Part shown: in pieces, positions 47,077 through 58,825 of the stretch | Layout: each line of letters opens with the position of its first letter | Numbering within the stretch: the stretch's first letter is position 1 | Source: Strobilurus pachycystidiatus | Taxonomy: Eukaryota > Basidiomycota > Agaricomycetes > Agaricales > Physalacriaceae | DNA: 64,000 nt | Assembly: GCA_019915135.1 (NCBI GenBank) | Contig: JAHLMK010000005.1 | Span: 1,550,001 to 1,614,000 of the forward strand | Direction: 5' to 3' | The notes under the pieces: model-generated | Database searches by the model: none | The model's input: only the letters and a program-made list of their open reading frames with translations | Told to the model about the DNA's origin: nothing | Made by a program: the position numbers and the translations under genes

Positions 47077-48053
47077 AAGCAATCACTGGCACTACTATGA
47101 CTGCAAGAAGAGACAGATGTACAATTCGAATCCTTTCCCACTGAATCAAGTCCGATGTATGCAACAATGTGGCCACACACCGAACCCGGTTGTTTGTTAT
47201 TTTACCAAGCTCTCATCCGAGTACGTTTTACACCTAGTAAGCATCATGTGTCACTGTTTCTGTGATATTTTGAACATATAGCCACAATGACCTATCGCGG
47301 AGGCTCAGAATCGCGAACTATAACCCTGTGTCAAGCGTGGGCCTGAGAACCCGGCGCAGTGTACGAGTATGGTTGTGAGTTGGTCCCCACTCTCCTTTCA
47401 TGTCGGAGGAAACGAGGGCTGATAGCGAATCAGGGATAACCCATATACGACTGGCATCTTGCGCGCTAATGACCCTCCCCCGGCCTCCACCATCAAAGCC
47501 TGGACTCCTCGGTTGTGTCGGATGTGCATTTACAGTTCTGAAAGCATCCTCTCCGACCCTTGATCTGCGATTCTTGAAGGCCACCCTAATCGGCATGTAA
47601 AGGTCTCTACTATCTAGTCGGTGCTTCCATTCCAGTCTGTGTCTCGGTGGAGTATCATTGGTGATGGCCCCGTTTCACTCGCCACTGGTGAGCAGCTATT
47701 CGCAGCAACGGACGACTCAGGACACGATGTGTACACTGTACCTTGGCAATCACCTTGCGGGCTAACGTTTGTCTGAGAACATCATCGACGTTTATGGTCT
47801 AGGATCTCCTGGCTATCTCTGATCTCGGCTTTCATAGAATGACATGATTAGATGGGCTCACATGTCAAGCCTACTTTACGTTCGACCGCCCCACGGTCCC
47901 TTGGGCAACGTCAAAACAATAACAATGAACAGGCTATAATTACGGACGACGCAATTCCACATTACCACCAGTAGCTCCCTGTTTCCCTTTTCCCAGTCAC
48001 TCTCCCGGTACATTTCACTGCTCTGATCGCGGCGGCACCGTCTTCGCCTCGTC
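47077..48053. other. Intergenic region before the kinase gene
   Basis: About 980 bp; two overlapping frames of 66 and 92 codons near 47318-47600 mirror one another on opposite strands and have no family features. No gene called. Confidence 0.45.
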
Positions 48054-49169
48054 ATGTATCAGCCTTCTGGTGTCACGGTTATCAAAGCTTCAGAGCTAGC
48101 GACCGACAAAGCAAGCTTCGCGACGGGGTCCCAGACGTTTCTAAAGCGAGCCTTGTATCATCATCGTCCTCTGGCTCTCAAAGTCTGGCGGGGAACATCA
48201 TCCCCACAAAGCTCATCCCGTGAAGCCTTGTTCAGGGTCCGTAAGCCTACTATGGAATGCACCTAAGGTGACCACTCATACCGCAGGCCCTCGGAAAGGA
48301 ACTAGCTGCGTGGAATCGGCTAAGGCATCCAAATATCGCACCTCTCTTTGGGTTTATACCCGCCTTCGAGAAGGAGCTCGCAATCGCACTGCCGTATTAT
48401 GGAAACGGCAACCTTGTCGCATACCTTTCGCGAACGCAAGCGGACGTCTCCCACTTGGTTAGTCTATATCCAGCGTTCTTGGCTTCGCACTCCCAGACTC
48501 AGTCTCCCCGCATTTTAGCTCCGGGGTATCGCGGCGGGTCTTAGCTATCTACATCACTATACTCCATCGATTGCGCACGGGGATGTCAGAGGAGTCAGTC
48601 TACCTTGTCGCTGAGAGAAAGGGATTCTCAACGACATCCATACAGAGTAACATCTTGATATCAGACAAAGGAGAGGCAGTTCTCTCCGACATCGGGCTGG
48701 GGAAGCTGCCATTTCCGTACGATATCTCTATCGGGGGGAGTGAAGCGACGCGATGGATGGCACCGGAGTTGATGGATCCCAACAACACTTCGGGTCCGAC
48801 GAGTGCGAGCGATGTTTACAGCTTCGCGATGACTTGCATAGAGGTCAGTTTCGTATCATTCAAAGGCTCTGGATGCCTTCATTTACAGTGTAACTTCACG
48901 CAGGCGTTCACCCTCGATGTACCCTTTGCACATCGCCCGTTTTACGGAAATGTTATCAACGATGTCCAGCGGGGGTCACGGCCCCAGCGGCCGGTAAACC
49001 TTCAGACGGATGACCTCTGGAAGCTGGTTGTCTGCTGTTGGGCGCAACAGCCTTCGGCTCGTCGTAAGTTCCTCGTTCCTAACCCTTGGGTCGGCGGAGG
49101 CTCGGAGCTCACATCTGTGTAGCCTGTATTGACAACATCCTGAACTACCTCTCCCGTGCCCATCATTGA
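48054..49169 (+). CDS. Tyrosine-kinase-like protein kinase (agaricomycete expanded family)
   Basis: Protein kinase fold with five or six short introns. The N-lobe has LALKVWRG carrying the beta-3 Lys; no clear Gly-rich loop precedes it. The hinge region is IALPYYGNGNLVAYL. The catalytic loop, rebuilt by splicing, is IAHGDVRGSNILISDKG: the catalytic Asp and Asn are present, while HRD is HGD. The metal-binding motif is SDIGLGK (Asp kept, DFG changed to DIG). The APE motif is ATRWMAPELMD, then SASDVYSFAMTCIEAFT and a C-lobe with PSARPCIDNILNYLS before TGA 49167. This matches the small TKL-type kinases amplified in mushrooms. It is probably active, since Lys, Asp and Asp remain. Regulatory partners are unknown. 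Confidence 0.85.
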
Positions 49170-49700
49170 CGGCAACTGGTACCGCATCTTCGATTCTGGT
49201 GTGGCGCAGTCAAGTTTCAAGTTCCTTTCAGGGTTCGACAAGGACAAATGAAGCAATATTGAGGGCTGGCCTCTTCATCTAGACCGGTCTGTTGTAGATT
49301 CGTTCAACATCTGTGCAATGTAGTGGGAAAACCCATATAGTATCATAATGTTTTTAGCCTGATGCAAAACACGTACTTGCGATATACAAATAGCTGCCCC
49401 ATTCGTATCATATACTAATGAACCTCTTGTCGAAAGGTTGTAGACTGAAGTGCTCTTTTGCGGCCTGTGATGATGCGCCAATGACCATTGACCTAAACGT
49501 CAACCACTTACTTAGCACTTATCCCGCGGCCGCGGCCGCATTCGATCATTTCAAAATCCGTTCAACAGTGACTATCATGCAGGGTGTAGAGCAACCCACC
49601 AACACTCACTTAGCAGTCTGCTTCTGCACTGTCTGGTTCTGGTGGTCAATCTAGTACAGCCAATACCTGTCGGCTCGCTCGATTTCGCTCTCCTTATATC
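49170..49700. other. Intergenic region
   Basis: About 530 bp. A small tandem ggccgc repeat (gcggccgcggccgc) lies at about 49526-49539. No gene supported. Confidence 0.45.
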
Positions 49701-51973
49701 ATGGTTATCTCGGCGTATGTACTCTTTCTCGACTCTCGAGCGCACTTGACCTCAAGGGCTTCTAGTAACGAAGTATCCAAACATACGACGTCAGTCTGAT
49801 TAGCTCTGTGGGAGACGCGTCTCACAAGTCCTTAGTCGTGAATCATGCTGGATATGCATACAAGGTAAGGCATACGACATCACCGATTTCTTGCAGTCGG
49901 GAGAGCACCCCGGAGGGGACGCCATTCTGCTCAAGTCAGTCAGCTCTTCCAAGCCATTTCTGCACCCGAGCCTCCGTCAACTCAAGCTGTTGTCACAAGA
50001 TATGCAGGAAAGGACGCAACCAAGGCATTTCTTCCTATACATCCCGGCGGCGTTCTCGAGAAGTTTCTGGCTCCAGAGTGCGTTCCGAGTCCACTCCCGG
50101 GCCGACCGCGTGAACTCAACATACTTATGTGCAGGTGTTTCTTGGGTGAAGCTGAAGCACCAGCGAGTTTGGTCTTGGCCCCAACATCGCAGAAGAAGGA
50201 GAGCCAAGATGCTATGCCGAAGCTGAAGCACATCGTTAACCTAATGGATTTTGAGGTATGGAACTTTCTCGATGATCACAGTTATGGTCCAAGACAACCT
50301 ACTAGCGCGCCGGACCGAAATCTCTGTCAGCTCAGGCCTACGGTAAGCTAGTCTCGTCCACCCCGAGTTAACATCTACTCAACTCAATACACAACCTGAA
50401 CCGTTTCAGCCTGTGAGTCAATCTTTAGTACGACGACTCCCAATACCATTACTGACGCGTATCCGCGAAGTCTACAAAGCTGGCGCCGACTCTGAACTGA
50501 CCGTCCAATGGAACCGCGATTCATGGTCGGCCATCCGTTTCCGACCCAGAGTCCTCGTTCCCGTGGAGAAGATCGACCTGACCACCACCTTGTTCAACTG
50601 TAGGCTCGGTGCGCCGTTCTTTATCTCACCCGCTGGGGGAGGAAAGCTTGCGCACCCGAGCGGCGAGGTGTTGATGACGAAAGCCGCCGCGCCGAGGAAT
50701 GTGTTGCACTGGGTATGCCTTTGCAGTCCTTGAAATTGAAGACGATGTGATTGACAGAGTACTCTAGGTGTGTAATATGGCTGGCTCGACGAAAGAGGAG
50801 ATTGCGTCTGTGCGTAGTCCGAATCAGACGACTTTTTGGCAGGTATGAATGCTTTTGATGATGATTCTCGCCTCCCAGATACTCACTGAAGAGTCTTACA
50901 GATCTATGCTATGAAGGAGTAAGTTCCCCCCTTGCCTATGTGACCATGCCGCTTAAAGATTGCTGAAACAAGCCTCAATGTCACCGCTCGCGAAGTTAAG
51001 CAAGCGGTAGCGCTTGGGTACAAAGGGTTCGCCCTCACTGTGGACGGCGTCTACATGGGAAAGCGGGAACGCGATATGCGTCTCGCTGCGGCTGAAAGCG
51101 ACGACGACGACGAAGGGGGCGGCGGGGGTGTTTCAGCAACTCGTTCGTAGGTCCTTTCTCGCGGTACTTACTTGGAAAGATTGACCCAAAAAACCAAGTC
51201 CTCTGTACATCAATTTCTCGTGGACGACAGCGTATGTTTACTACTTATTTCTTCGCTGAACTGTCCTGATCTCTGTCCTTCGCATGTTTATAGAATCAAA
51301 TGGCTTCGTTCTCTCAGTACGTTGGAGTCCCTCCCCAGTATCGACATCACACTGAGGGACACTTGTAGCGGATCTGCCTATTGCGGTAAAAGGCATCCAG
51401 ACCCACGAAGATGCAGCGCTGTGCATGAAATACGGCGTACAAGGTGTGTGGCTGAGCAACCACGGCGGCCGACAGTTGGAGGGGTATGTACTCCGAGTCC
51501 GAACTGGCACATACTGTATTCATCGAGTGTACAGCGCCCCTTCTGCGGCTGAGACTCTGGTGTCCATCCGAGAGCACTGCCCAGAGGTCTTTGAGAAATG
51601 TGAAGTTATCGTCGATGGTGGCATGTACGTCCTCCTTTTTGTGCCCGGGTGTCATAAGTATTCACAATACACTGGCAGTACGCGTGGAACAGATGTCGTG
51701 AAAGCATTGGCGATGGGTGCCAAGGCTGTAGGTCTCGGTCGTGTGTTCCTTTACTCGTTGGCATATGGCGAGGAAGGAGTCAGCAAGGCCATCGAGATTC
51801 TATACAAGGAGGTGGAGACGGCGATGGCTCTGCTTGGAGTTACATCTGTCGACCAGCTAACACCGGCATATGTACGTTTGGATTGGTGTTCAGAGTCATT
51901 CGATGCTTACACTCGCTAGGTTGACACAAGACCCCTTGCGTATGCGTGTGGGGTGCCGCGGGCACATCTGTAG
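49701..51973 (+). CDS. Cytochrome b5 / FMN-dependent 2-hydroxyacid dehydrogenase (flavocytochrome b2-like)
   Basis: Two-domain enzyme that oxidises L-lactate or a related 2-hydroxyacid at FMN and passes electrons through heme b. The cyt-b5 domain starts MVISANEVSKHT; splicing yields ESCWICIQGKAYDITDFL, GEHPGGDAILLKYAGKDATKAF and LPIHPGG with the heme-ligand His residues. The FMN barrel includes LSAQAYVYKAGADSELT, FRPRVLVPVEKIDLTTTLF, APFFISPAGGGKLAHPSGEV, FALTVDGVYMGKRERDMR, LPIAVKGIQTHEDA (active-site Lys) and VWLSNHGGRQLEG (catalytic His). The end is VDGGITRGTDVVKALAMGAKAVGLGR. An Asp-then-Gly-rich insert (SDDDDEGGGGG) interrupts the barrel where yeast Cyb2 has its protease-sensitive loop. 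No obvious mitochondrial presequence precedes the b5 domain, so location is unsure. About twelve introns. Confidence 0.9.
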
Positions 51974-52473
51974 TACATTATCTTGGTTGTCTTCTCTTTG
52001 GGGTTCTATATTAGTATATAGGCTTGACAGTGCGAGCGTTGCGTGATTTCGCGAGTGACTTCAGTATTGCAGGCAAGTGAACCGGGCTATTCGAGATAAA
52101 TAGATGGGGGTTGAAGCTTGTGATACATGGTCTCCAGAGTGGGAATTACCATCCTATCAGTCCAGGCAGCCATCCGAAGGTCTCTTTCTTGTAAAACCTT
52201 ACTTAGTAGGGACGCACTTCGACACAAGTATCAAGGCAAAGTCTGTGCGCGTTTACAGGATGAAGTAAAGGCAAGCAACAGCGTCGTTGGATGTATATTG
52301 GCGGCGCCTAACTAAGACTGTTCATCTTCGCAATGTTCTACCAGGAGAGAGGGTCTGAACGTGGTCGAACCGATATTCTGGCCAGCAAGATCTTGTCCAT
52401 CGCACTGCTCATCATTCGCATGTCACACATGGCATAGTGGGGCGTGTAAGGAATACATAATGAAAAAAGTAGT
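51974..52473. other. Convergent intergenic region
   Basis: 500 bp between the FMN dehydrogenase and ribosomal protein uS19 3' ends. No gene seen. Confidence 0.5.
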
Positions 52474-53138
52474 TTACTTGAGGGGGATGAATCGGGACGA
52501 GTGGGTGGCACCAATCTGTCAGACAGTAAAATCAATAATCGTCCAGGAATACAATGGCAGCGACATACACCGGGGCGACCGTGCTTGACGGGGCGGTACG
52601 AGCAGGAGAATTCAGCCAGGTAGTGTCCGACCATCTCAGGCTTGATCTCGACCGAGTTGAAGACCTTGAACAAGGTTATGGGGGGCCAGAGGGGCATGGC
52701 AGAGGGAGCGCACCTTGCCGTTGTATATGCCAACAACAGAGCCAATCATCTCGGGGACCACAATCATGTCACGCAAGTGGGTCTTGACGACCGCGGGCTT
52801 TTCGTTGGGCGGCGCTGCCTTCTTTGCCGCGCGCAGCTTCTTGATCAATCCGAGAGGGCGGCGCTTGAGACCGCGCTTGAAGCGACGGCGGGCACGGGCG
52901 TGGACAAGGTCGACCAACTAGTTCATCGTCAGCTGCAGCGCCAGCCCATCCAATCGGCCCAGACGCACCTCCTCGTTGTTCAGGTCCAAGAGTTTCTCCA
53001 GCTCAACGCCGCGGTACGAGAACGTCCTGAACGTTCTCTTTTTCTTGAGCTCGGCGGCGACGGTGGGGTCGGTGACAGAGGAGTCGGCCTGGGCATCGTC
53101 AGCAGGCGTGCACAGTGCGGACGGCGACGGCGTACCAT
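52474..53138 (-). CDS. rps15: 40S ribosomal protein uS19 (S15)
   Basis: Small-subunit head protein. The first exon is just ATG (53136-53138), then a 37-bp intron, exon 52979-53098 ([20 protein letters not shown]), exon 52714-52917 ([19 protein letters not shown] and [22 protein letters not shown]), and two more exons giving [28 protein letters not shown] and [13 protein letters not shown]. The stop is TAA at 52474-52476. The protein, about 155 residues, is the eukaryotic type with the universally conserved uS19 C-terminus. Divergent from the ribosomal stalk protein P2 gene. Confidence 0.96.
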
Positions 53139-53438
53139 GATTTTGCTTGAGGTCTTCACAAAACAGGTCGCTTAGCTCACACCATTCATCCCATGCCGCG
53201 ATGCCGGCGGTGTGGCTGCCTACCTCTTGCCATATATGGATGCCTTACTGTACAGGAATCCCACGCGTCGGTGCCGAGGCCAAATCAGATCGCGTCGGTC
53301 GAAAAATTCCTTAAATCAACGCTCTGATAGACCCCAAGTCGTCCTCGGATTAAACAGATTTGCAGGCTACCAGAAACCCACCAACAAAGTGCGCATTTCC
53401 CTCTGCTCGCCGTCGACAACTAACAATTATCTGCGCAG
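53139..53438. promoter_or_regulatory. Divergent promoter of two ribosomal-protein genes
   Basis: 300 bp between the start codons of uS19 and P2. Strongly co-expressed genes in head-to-head arrangement suggest shared control. No TATA box stands out; pyrimidine-rich runs occur near both starts. Confidence 0.5.
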
Positions 53439-53872
53439 ATGCGTTATATTGCTGCCTACCTCCTCCTTGTCATCGGCGGAAACGCCTCGCCCTCTGCGGC
53501 CGACATCAAAAAGGTCCTCGCGGCCGGCGGTGTCGACGTTGACGATTCGCGCCTCGAGTCTCTCCTCTCTGAGCTCTCCGGCAAGAGCATCGACGAGCTG
53601 ATCTCGGAGGGTTCCTCCAAGCTCGCCTCCGTACGTGGACTTGGTCGTCACGATTACTTTTCATCTTATCATTCTCAAGGTTCCTTCCGGTGGAGGAGGA
53701 GGTGCTGCTCCTGCTGCTGCCTCTGGTGGCGCTGCCGCTGCTGCTACCGAGGAGAAGGTCGAGGAGAAGGAGGAGGAGAAGGCGTGTACAATTCATCTCA
53801 CCACAAGTCATCTACTAATTCGCATGCTAGGAGGAGTCCGACGACGACATGGGCTTCGGCCTGTTCGACTAA
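53439..53872 (+). CDS. RPP2: 60S acidic ribosomal protein P2
   Basis: Stalk protein of the large subunit that recruits elongation factors. The N-terminal dimerisation domain reads [21 protein letters not shown], then [22 protein letters not shown] and EGSSKLAS. An intron leads to a Gly/Ala-rich hinge and a charged [11 protein letters not shown] segment, and the universal P-protein tail [12 protein letters not shown] is on the last exon. The second intron (53782-53830) has no in-frame GT donor; a GC donor (AAG followed by GCGTGT) gives the expected junction. About 110 residues, the usual size. Confidence 0.95.
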
Positions 53873-54219
53873 TTGCACATAACATTTGTAACTCGTGTCA
53901 TGAATGTAAAATGCGCAATCCATGTAAATACTTGACTAATACTTGACCAATCTGTGCCTCAAAGTCACTGCGTTCGTTTCAACTCTAGCGAGGTTGGTGC
54001 CATGGGAGTGGCCGGATCTCATAAGTAGTGCACAACTCAAGGCAGTATGTTACTCTCCTGTAACACGGTCCTGCTGTTGTCGCACCTGTCTCTTTTCTTG
54101 CAATCAAGAATCACAACCAGCATTCATGAATAAGTGCATAAGTTACTTGCACGATGCCTATTCCAAAGCGTCCTATACATAAAAGTAGATGCGCCACATA
54201 TACTCCCCACCCACCTAGA
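53873..54219. other. Convergent intergenic gap
   Basis: 347 bp shared 3' region of RPP2 and the BRCT protein gene. No gene seen. Confidence 0.5.
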
Positions 54220-57200
54220 TCAAGCCCCCCTCCTAGCACTCTTTCTCCCACCCTTCTTCGGCCCCTTGCCCGCCAGCAAGTTCATCAACTTGCGCTTATC
54301 CTCATTATCCTCATACATCACACGCATGCTCTCCGTCCCCGACCCCCCGCCCTCCCCACCTCCGTCCTCCCCATGCCCATCATCAGCATCGTCAAACCCT
54401 TCCACCCGCGACATCACAGGCGCCTCTGTGACGTCTGGTCGGGAACTCGGCTAGCGCAATACCATGAGCACTTGAACTTGAAGCAAAGTAGGTGGACGTT
54501 ACCTTGGATCGCGTCGCCCTAGGCCGGGGCCGCTTGTCCACCCGCTCCTCGCTATCCTCTGACCGACGTTTCCCGAGCAGGTTCAGCTTGGGCATGTCCA
54601 CAAGCGGCGGCATCTTCATCGGCGACGGCATCTTCATCGGCGACGGCGTCCTCGAAGACGGTATCACCACCGAGTCTTCCCTCGCCGGCTGAGTAGCGAC
54701 ATCCTCTGCTGGATGAGTTGACTGGGGACGCGTCTCCAACGCTCGCGCAAAGGTGGTTTGACCTGGTCGAACATATTTCAGCGACAGTCAGAATTGAGCA
54801 GATTCGCACAAACCTTCGAAGTCGTTCGTGATATCCAGCATGGCTACAGGATCCTCAACCGCCTTGCCTTTCCCTTTCACATCCTGCGGCTTCGGCAGTA
54901 ATCCATTGGCCTTGAAAGCAGCCGTCGACGGTCCTGGACCGGCCTTCGCCATAGGACGCCGCACAGAAGATTGCGCACATTGCTCAATCTCCCTTTGGAA
55001 TACCGTCGTGCCTATCGTGAAAATCAGCCTTGGGAGATTGAGACTCTGTACAACTATCTCACCATCAACCATCGCAATGTCAATCTCGGCTTCCACTTCC
55101 ACTTCCGGTTCCACTGCTGGTGGTGGCGGGAGCTCAGCGTCAACACCGACCAGATACGGAGAGACATCAGGTACACGCCCACTCCGCGCCATATCCTCCA
55201 ACCATCCCATATTAACGACAGGGATCTTCCACTCCATCGCCTTGTCAAACTTGGCGCCTGTCCCCGACGGACACAGCAGATGCGTGGCTTTTCGGGAGAA
55301 CTGTTGAGCCAGCGTCATGCCCAAAGCGCGCACCAATCGTCGCATAAAGCACACGTCCGCTTCATCGAGTCCCGACAGGCTCAGCTGGATGCCCTCGGCA
55401 CCTAAGGATGACAAATGAGCTACTGCACCATACGCGATAGTGGGGGGTAAGAATTACCTGAAATCGGCAACTCGAACGCCAAAGGTGTGAACGTGATATG
55501 GTCATCAGCAGCACACATCTTCTCCTCAAAGATAGACCGCTCGAGCCAACACTCCGTTCGGAACTTCAGTCGAATCTTGGGATCCACCTCTGCGCGATAA
55601 AGTTTGCTCCCGCTGAGGTGAGATGTAAGCCTTGTATACGACAGCCAGCACCGAGGAAGACTAACCTCACTAATCGTACGATGATAAACTCCGCATCCTC
55701 CTCCTCCGAAATCATTCGCCCACCCGCTTGTTCGATGGCAGTCCTGACACTCGCAGACTTTGCCTCTCCGAGAGCGCAAAAGCTTACACCGTCGAATGGC
55801 TTCTTAGACACAAGAGGAACGGGTGCAGATACACTGCGCGCCGAAGCTGAAAAGGGCTGAGGCATCTTCTCTTTAGGCGGTGCAAAGGAGTTTGCTCTCC
55901 GGAACCGTGAAATGATACTATCACCGACGGGGGACGGAGGTCGTTCGGGAGAGGGTACAAGAGGTTGGCCCTTCTTGCCTGGACTTCGCATGAGCTTGCC
56001 CTGAGTTGTCATCTCATAACCGCGCGTTTTCAAGAGACTTTGCCAGAGTCCAAGTGTCACTTCCGGGACTCGTCTGACTGAAGCCATTTCTTCCTCGTCT
56101 TCTCCTTCTGGCGGGGCTGGTGGTTGGGATTTAGGTGGCGGTTGGCGTGTAGGTGAGCTAGGCGGGGATGAAGCGGGTGCTATGTCAAATCAGTATTGAT
56201 TCTGGAACACCGGTGGACTCGACATACGTTCGACGGGTTGTGATTTCCTCTCAGGGCGGGGCAGGTGAACATGATAAGGTCCCTCCTCGAATCTACCTGT
56301 GTTATTCGTTACACGGCGAAGCGCATGTCATTGGTAAGGTTGCTTGCGTACCTCCGAATTCTAGCGAATCCCAGAACCATTCCTCCCACACAATCTGAAT
56401 ATTGGCCTCTTTCCGCTTGTTGAACTTTTCCGCGTATCGAATCTTTTCTGTTTCATCGTCTCCGGAGCACAGCAGGTGAGTGACCTTGACTGGGCGCGTG
56501 ATCTCTTCGACAAAGACGCCCTTGTGTTGCTTGAGTTTCTTGCGAATGTCAACCTGGCTTTCGATGTCGAGAATCCCAGACAAGGATACCACTACGCCGG
56601 AGAAGATTGGAAGACGGTAGCGACGCACGCTCTAGTGGTAATTCAACAAATAATTGAAGTATCTGAAGAGCGAAATGCCTACCTCCTCCAAGTCAACGTC
56701 GTCACCACGGAGCCATATCTCGTAGTTGTCGGTTATCCATGTGGGATGCATGATGGGAACTCGGTGTTCAAGCGCGCACTGTCCAATTCAGCACGCGCCT
56801 GGCAGTATAGACATATCCTAATCACCTTATACTTGTCGCTGCCGTGGGTATCTGCTATGAGATGGGTCACCCGATCCGTGAACGCCGACGCCGTCGCTAT
56901 CTGCCCTCCGAGTTCCAATGCCTGCTTGAACAGCGCTGGCTGTGATACACATCAGCCTCCGCGTCAAGGGGGGGATCTGTCGGACACGCACCTTGTCCAG
57001 GTTGCCCGTCGCGCAAATCACGCATCCCGCCAACGGCCGCGGACACGAGTCGAGGTAAGCGGTGTCCTCACTCCCAAGCTGAGTCTCTTCGGCCCATAAT
57101 CGTTCATTTGACTCCGACGTACGCTTCGAGGTTGATGCCTGGGGCTGGGCTGGGCGCAGCTTGACGCCTGGAACCTACATCCCCAAGTTGAATAAGCGAG

Positions 57201-57256
57201 ATAATTTTGAGAAAGAGAATACGCGCCTTGTTCGATTTGTTTCCTCGTCGTCGCAT
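54220..57256 (-). CDS. DPB11: Multi-BRCT replication-checkpoint protein (DPB11/Rad4/TopBP1 family)
   Basis: Phosphopeptide-binding scaffold for replication initiation and the DNA-damage checkpoint. Start MRRRGNKSNKARVKLRPAQ at 57256, the basic entry typical of fungal Rad4/Cut5. BRCT1 begins AGCVICATGNLDK, with BRCT2 from its neighbour (FSGVVVSLSGILDIESQ, VTHLLCSGDDETEK, IVWEEWFWDSLEFG). A Pro/Ser-rich linker (PPSSPTRQPPPKSQPP) follows. BRCT3 and BRCT4 read FDGVSFCALGEAKSASVR and IQLSLSGLDEADVCFMRRLV, then TLAQQFSRKATHLLCPSG and VVNMGWLEDMARSG. The C-terminal tail is disordered with SPMKMP repeats and a basic KRPRPRATRSK, ending RKSARRGA at TGA 54220. The exact exon edges in the linker are unverified; some 12 introns. 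About 850 residues estimated. Confidence 0.88.
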
Positions 57257-57550
57257 TGGTGCTGGTTAAAGTTTAAGCTGGAACAATGCACGGCACTAGG
57301 GCGATATCACATGACGCCGACATAAGGGCCGGTCAGTTCGTGTCGACATATCTTGGTGACACTGCCAGACTAACTTACAATCTTAGTCTATGTAATGCTT
57401 ATAGTTCTTGACGCGCGCCGCAACCGTTCTCGTCAAGATCAACGAATATGCAAATTGTTCATAGAGTCGTAACATGAGTAGCAAGAAAGACAGCAAAGGG
57501 ACAGCAATATATCAGTTACATAAGGTCCAGTGAATTCATTCCTATATCGT

Positions 57551-58825
57551 TCATTTAGAGCTACGATGCTCCCGCCCTTCATATCCATCATCGGCATTCA
57601 GCAGATTCGCGATACTGCAAACCGGCTGAACCGGCGTCAGGTTCGCGATGTCAAAATCGGCGTTCGTCATAATGTCCTCCAACTCTCCCCAGGTGTACTG
57701 GACGTCGAGGTCGTTGCGAAGATGGGCATCCAGGTCCATCTCTGCCTCGAGCAGACGCGGGTCGATGTTCGGGTACTCCGAGAAGGGGTTAATCGAGCCC
57801 AGGATAGGCGACGAGGGGCATGAGCTGGCAGGCGTCGATCCGTAGTTCGACGACGTGTCGAAAATGTCTGGTAGGAATTGCTATAGAGTTCGTGTTAGCC
57901 CCAAGCAACATGGTTAAGCAGATGAGAAAGGACATACCGGGAACCCGCGCCCATCATAGCCGCCGTAGAGACCTTCATTGACGAGATAGTCGAAGTTTGG
58001 CAGATTTCGTGGCATCGGCGTTGGGGAATTTGGACATGATGGTGCGAGGTGTATGTTGGGAACATAGATTTCCTGGTAGAGCGGATAAGAGGGTTGATTC
58101 GGCGCAGAAGTCGGGCGGGCAGGTGCATGGGGAGCGACAAAGGCGATCCGATCCTCACTGCTCTCCTCGGTCCTCTTGCGGCCCCTCCTCGCCCCCCGCT
58201 CGCTCCTCGACGGTCGATAGTCACCGTCAGGATCTTGCTCCTCCAAGTCCGGCTCGGGCTCCTCTGACACCTCCCGCCTTCTGTACTTCGCACTACGCTG
58301 TGGGCGGTACTTGTAATGCGGGAACTCCGCCTTGTGTTCCTGCTTCTTCTGCTCCGCCAGATCTTTCCACTTCTGTCGCTCCTCGTCGCTGAGGGCACGC
58401 CATTTCTGGCTGATAGTCTTGGAGAGGTCCGCTTCGCGATTGGGTTTGGACCCTTCGGCTTTGGCTGCGTTGATTTTGTGGCACATGTCGCGACGGAAGA
58501 GGATGAAGGCGTTTTCGGGGCGCTTGATGTGCCCGTCGTCGCTCTTCCTCGCACGAGATTTCGTGGCGGGCGTTGAGTTTCGTTGGGTCCCGGGTGCAAG
58601 CTCGATTTGGAAGGGCGAGGCGGAGGGACTGGAGTATGGACTGTCGTTTAGATTGTGGCGTTCAGGGAACTTGAAATAGCCGCGTCGTGGTGTGGGCGAG
58701 CAAATCACTGGGCTCAGTGGAGGACTGTGTTCTGCACGCGACAAAAGTACTTATATGAGCAAATAGTAGCAACAATAGGCAGGTAACTGACCGTCAGTAT
58801 CGCGATGACGGAGCACCATAGGCAT
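57551..58825 (-). CDS. HMG-box transcription factor
   Basis: Nuclear DNA-bending regulator with one MATA-type/SOX-like HMG box. Exon 1 (MPMVLRHRDTD) splices with a gtcagt donor to EHSPPLSPVICSPTPRRG. The box spans about residues 75-145: HIKRPENAFILFRRDMCHKIN, then ADLSKTISQKWRALSDEERQ and KWKDLAEQKKQEHKAEFPHYKYRP, the canonical three helices and P-x-Y-KYRP exit. A basic stretch (GARRGRKR) and acidic part (EEPEPDLEEQDPDGD) follow. The final exon contains NIDPRLLEAEMDLDAH and ends REHRSSK. Basidiomycete relatives include Rox1-, PCC1- and mating-related factors; which one is not decidable here. No mating-type pheromone or homeodomain genes accompany it in the window. Confidence 0.9.

Noticed and set aside
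49526..49539. GGCCGC repeat as a regulatory element
   Set aside because: Too short and simple to support a function.
52642..53175. 177-codon plus-strand open frame
   Set aside because: Antisense of ribosomal protein uS19 exons.
57551..58825. Mating-type locus because of the HMG-box gene
   Set aside because: Agaricomycete mating loci encode homeodomain pairs or pheromone/receptor genes, none of which are present; HMG boxes are common regulators.
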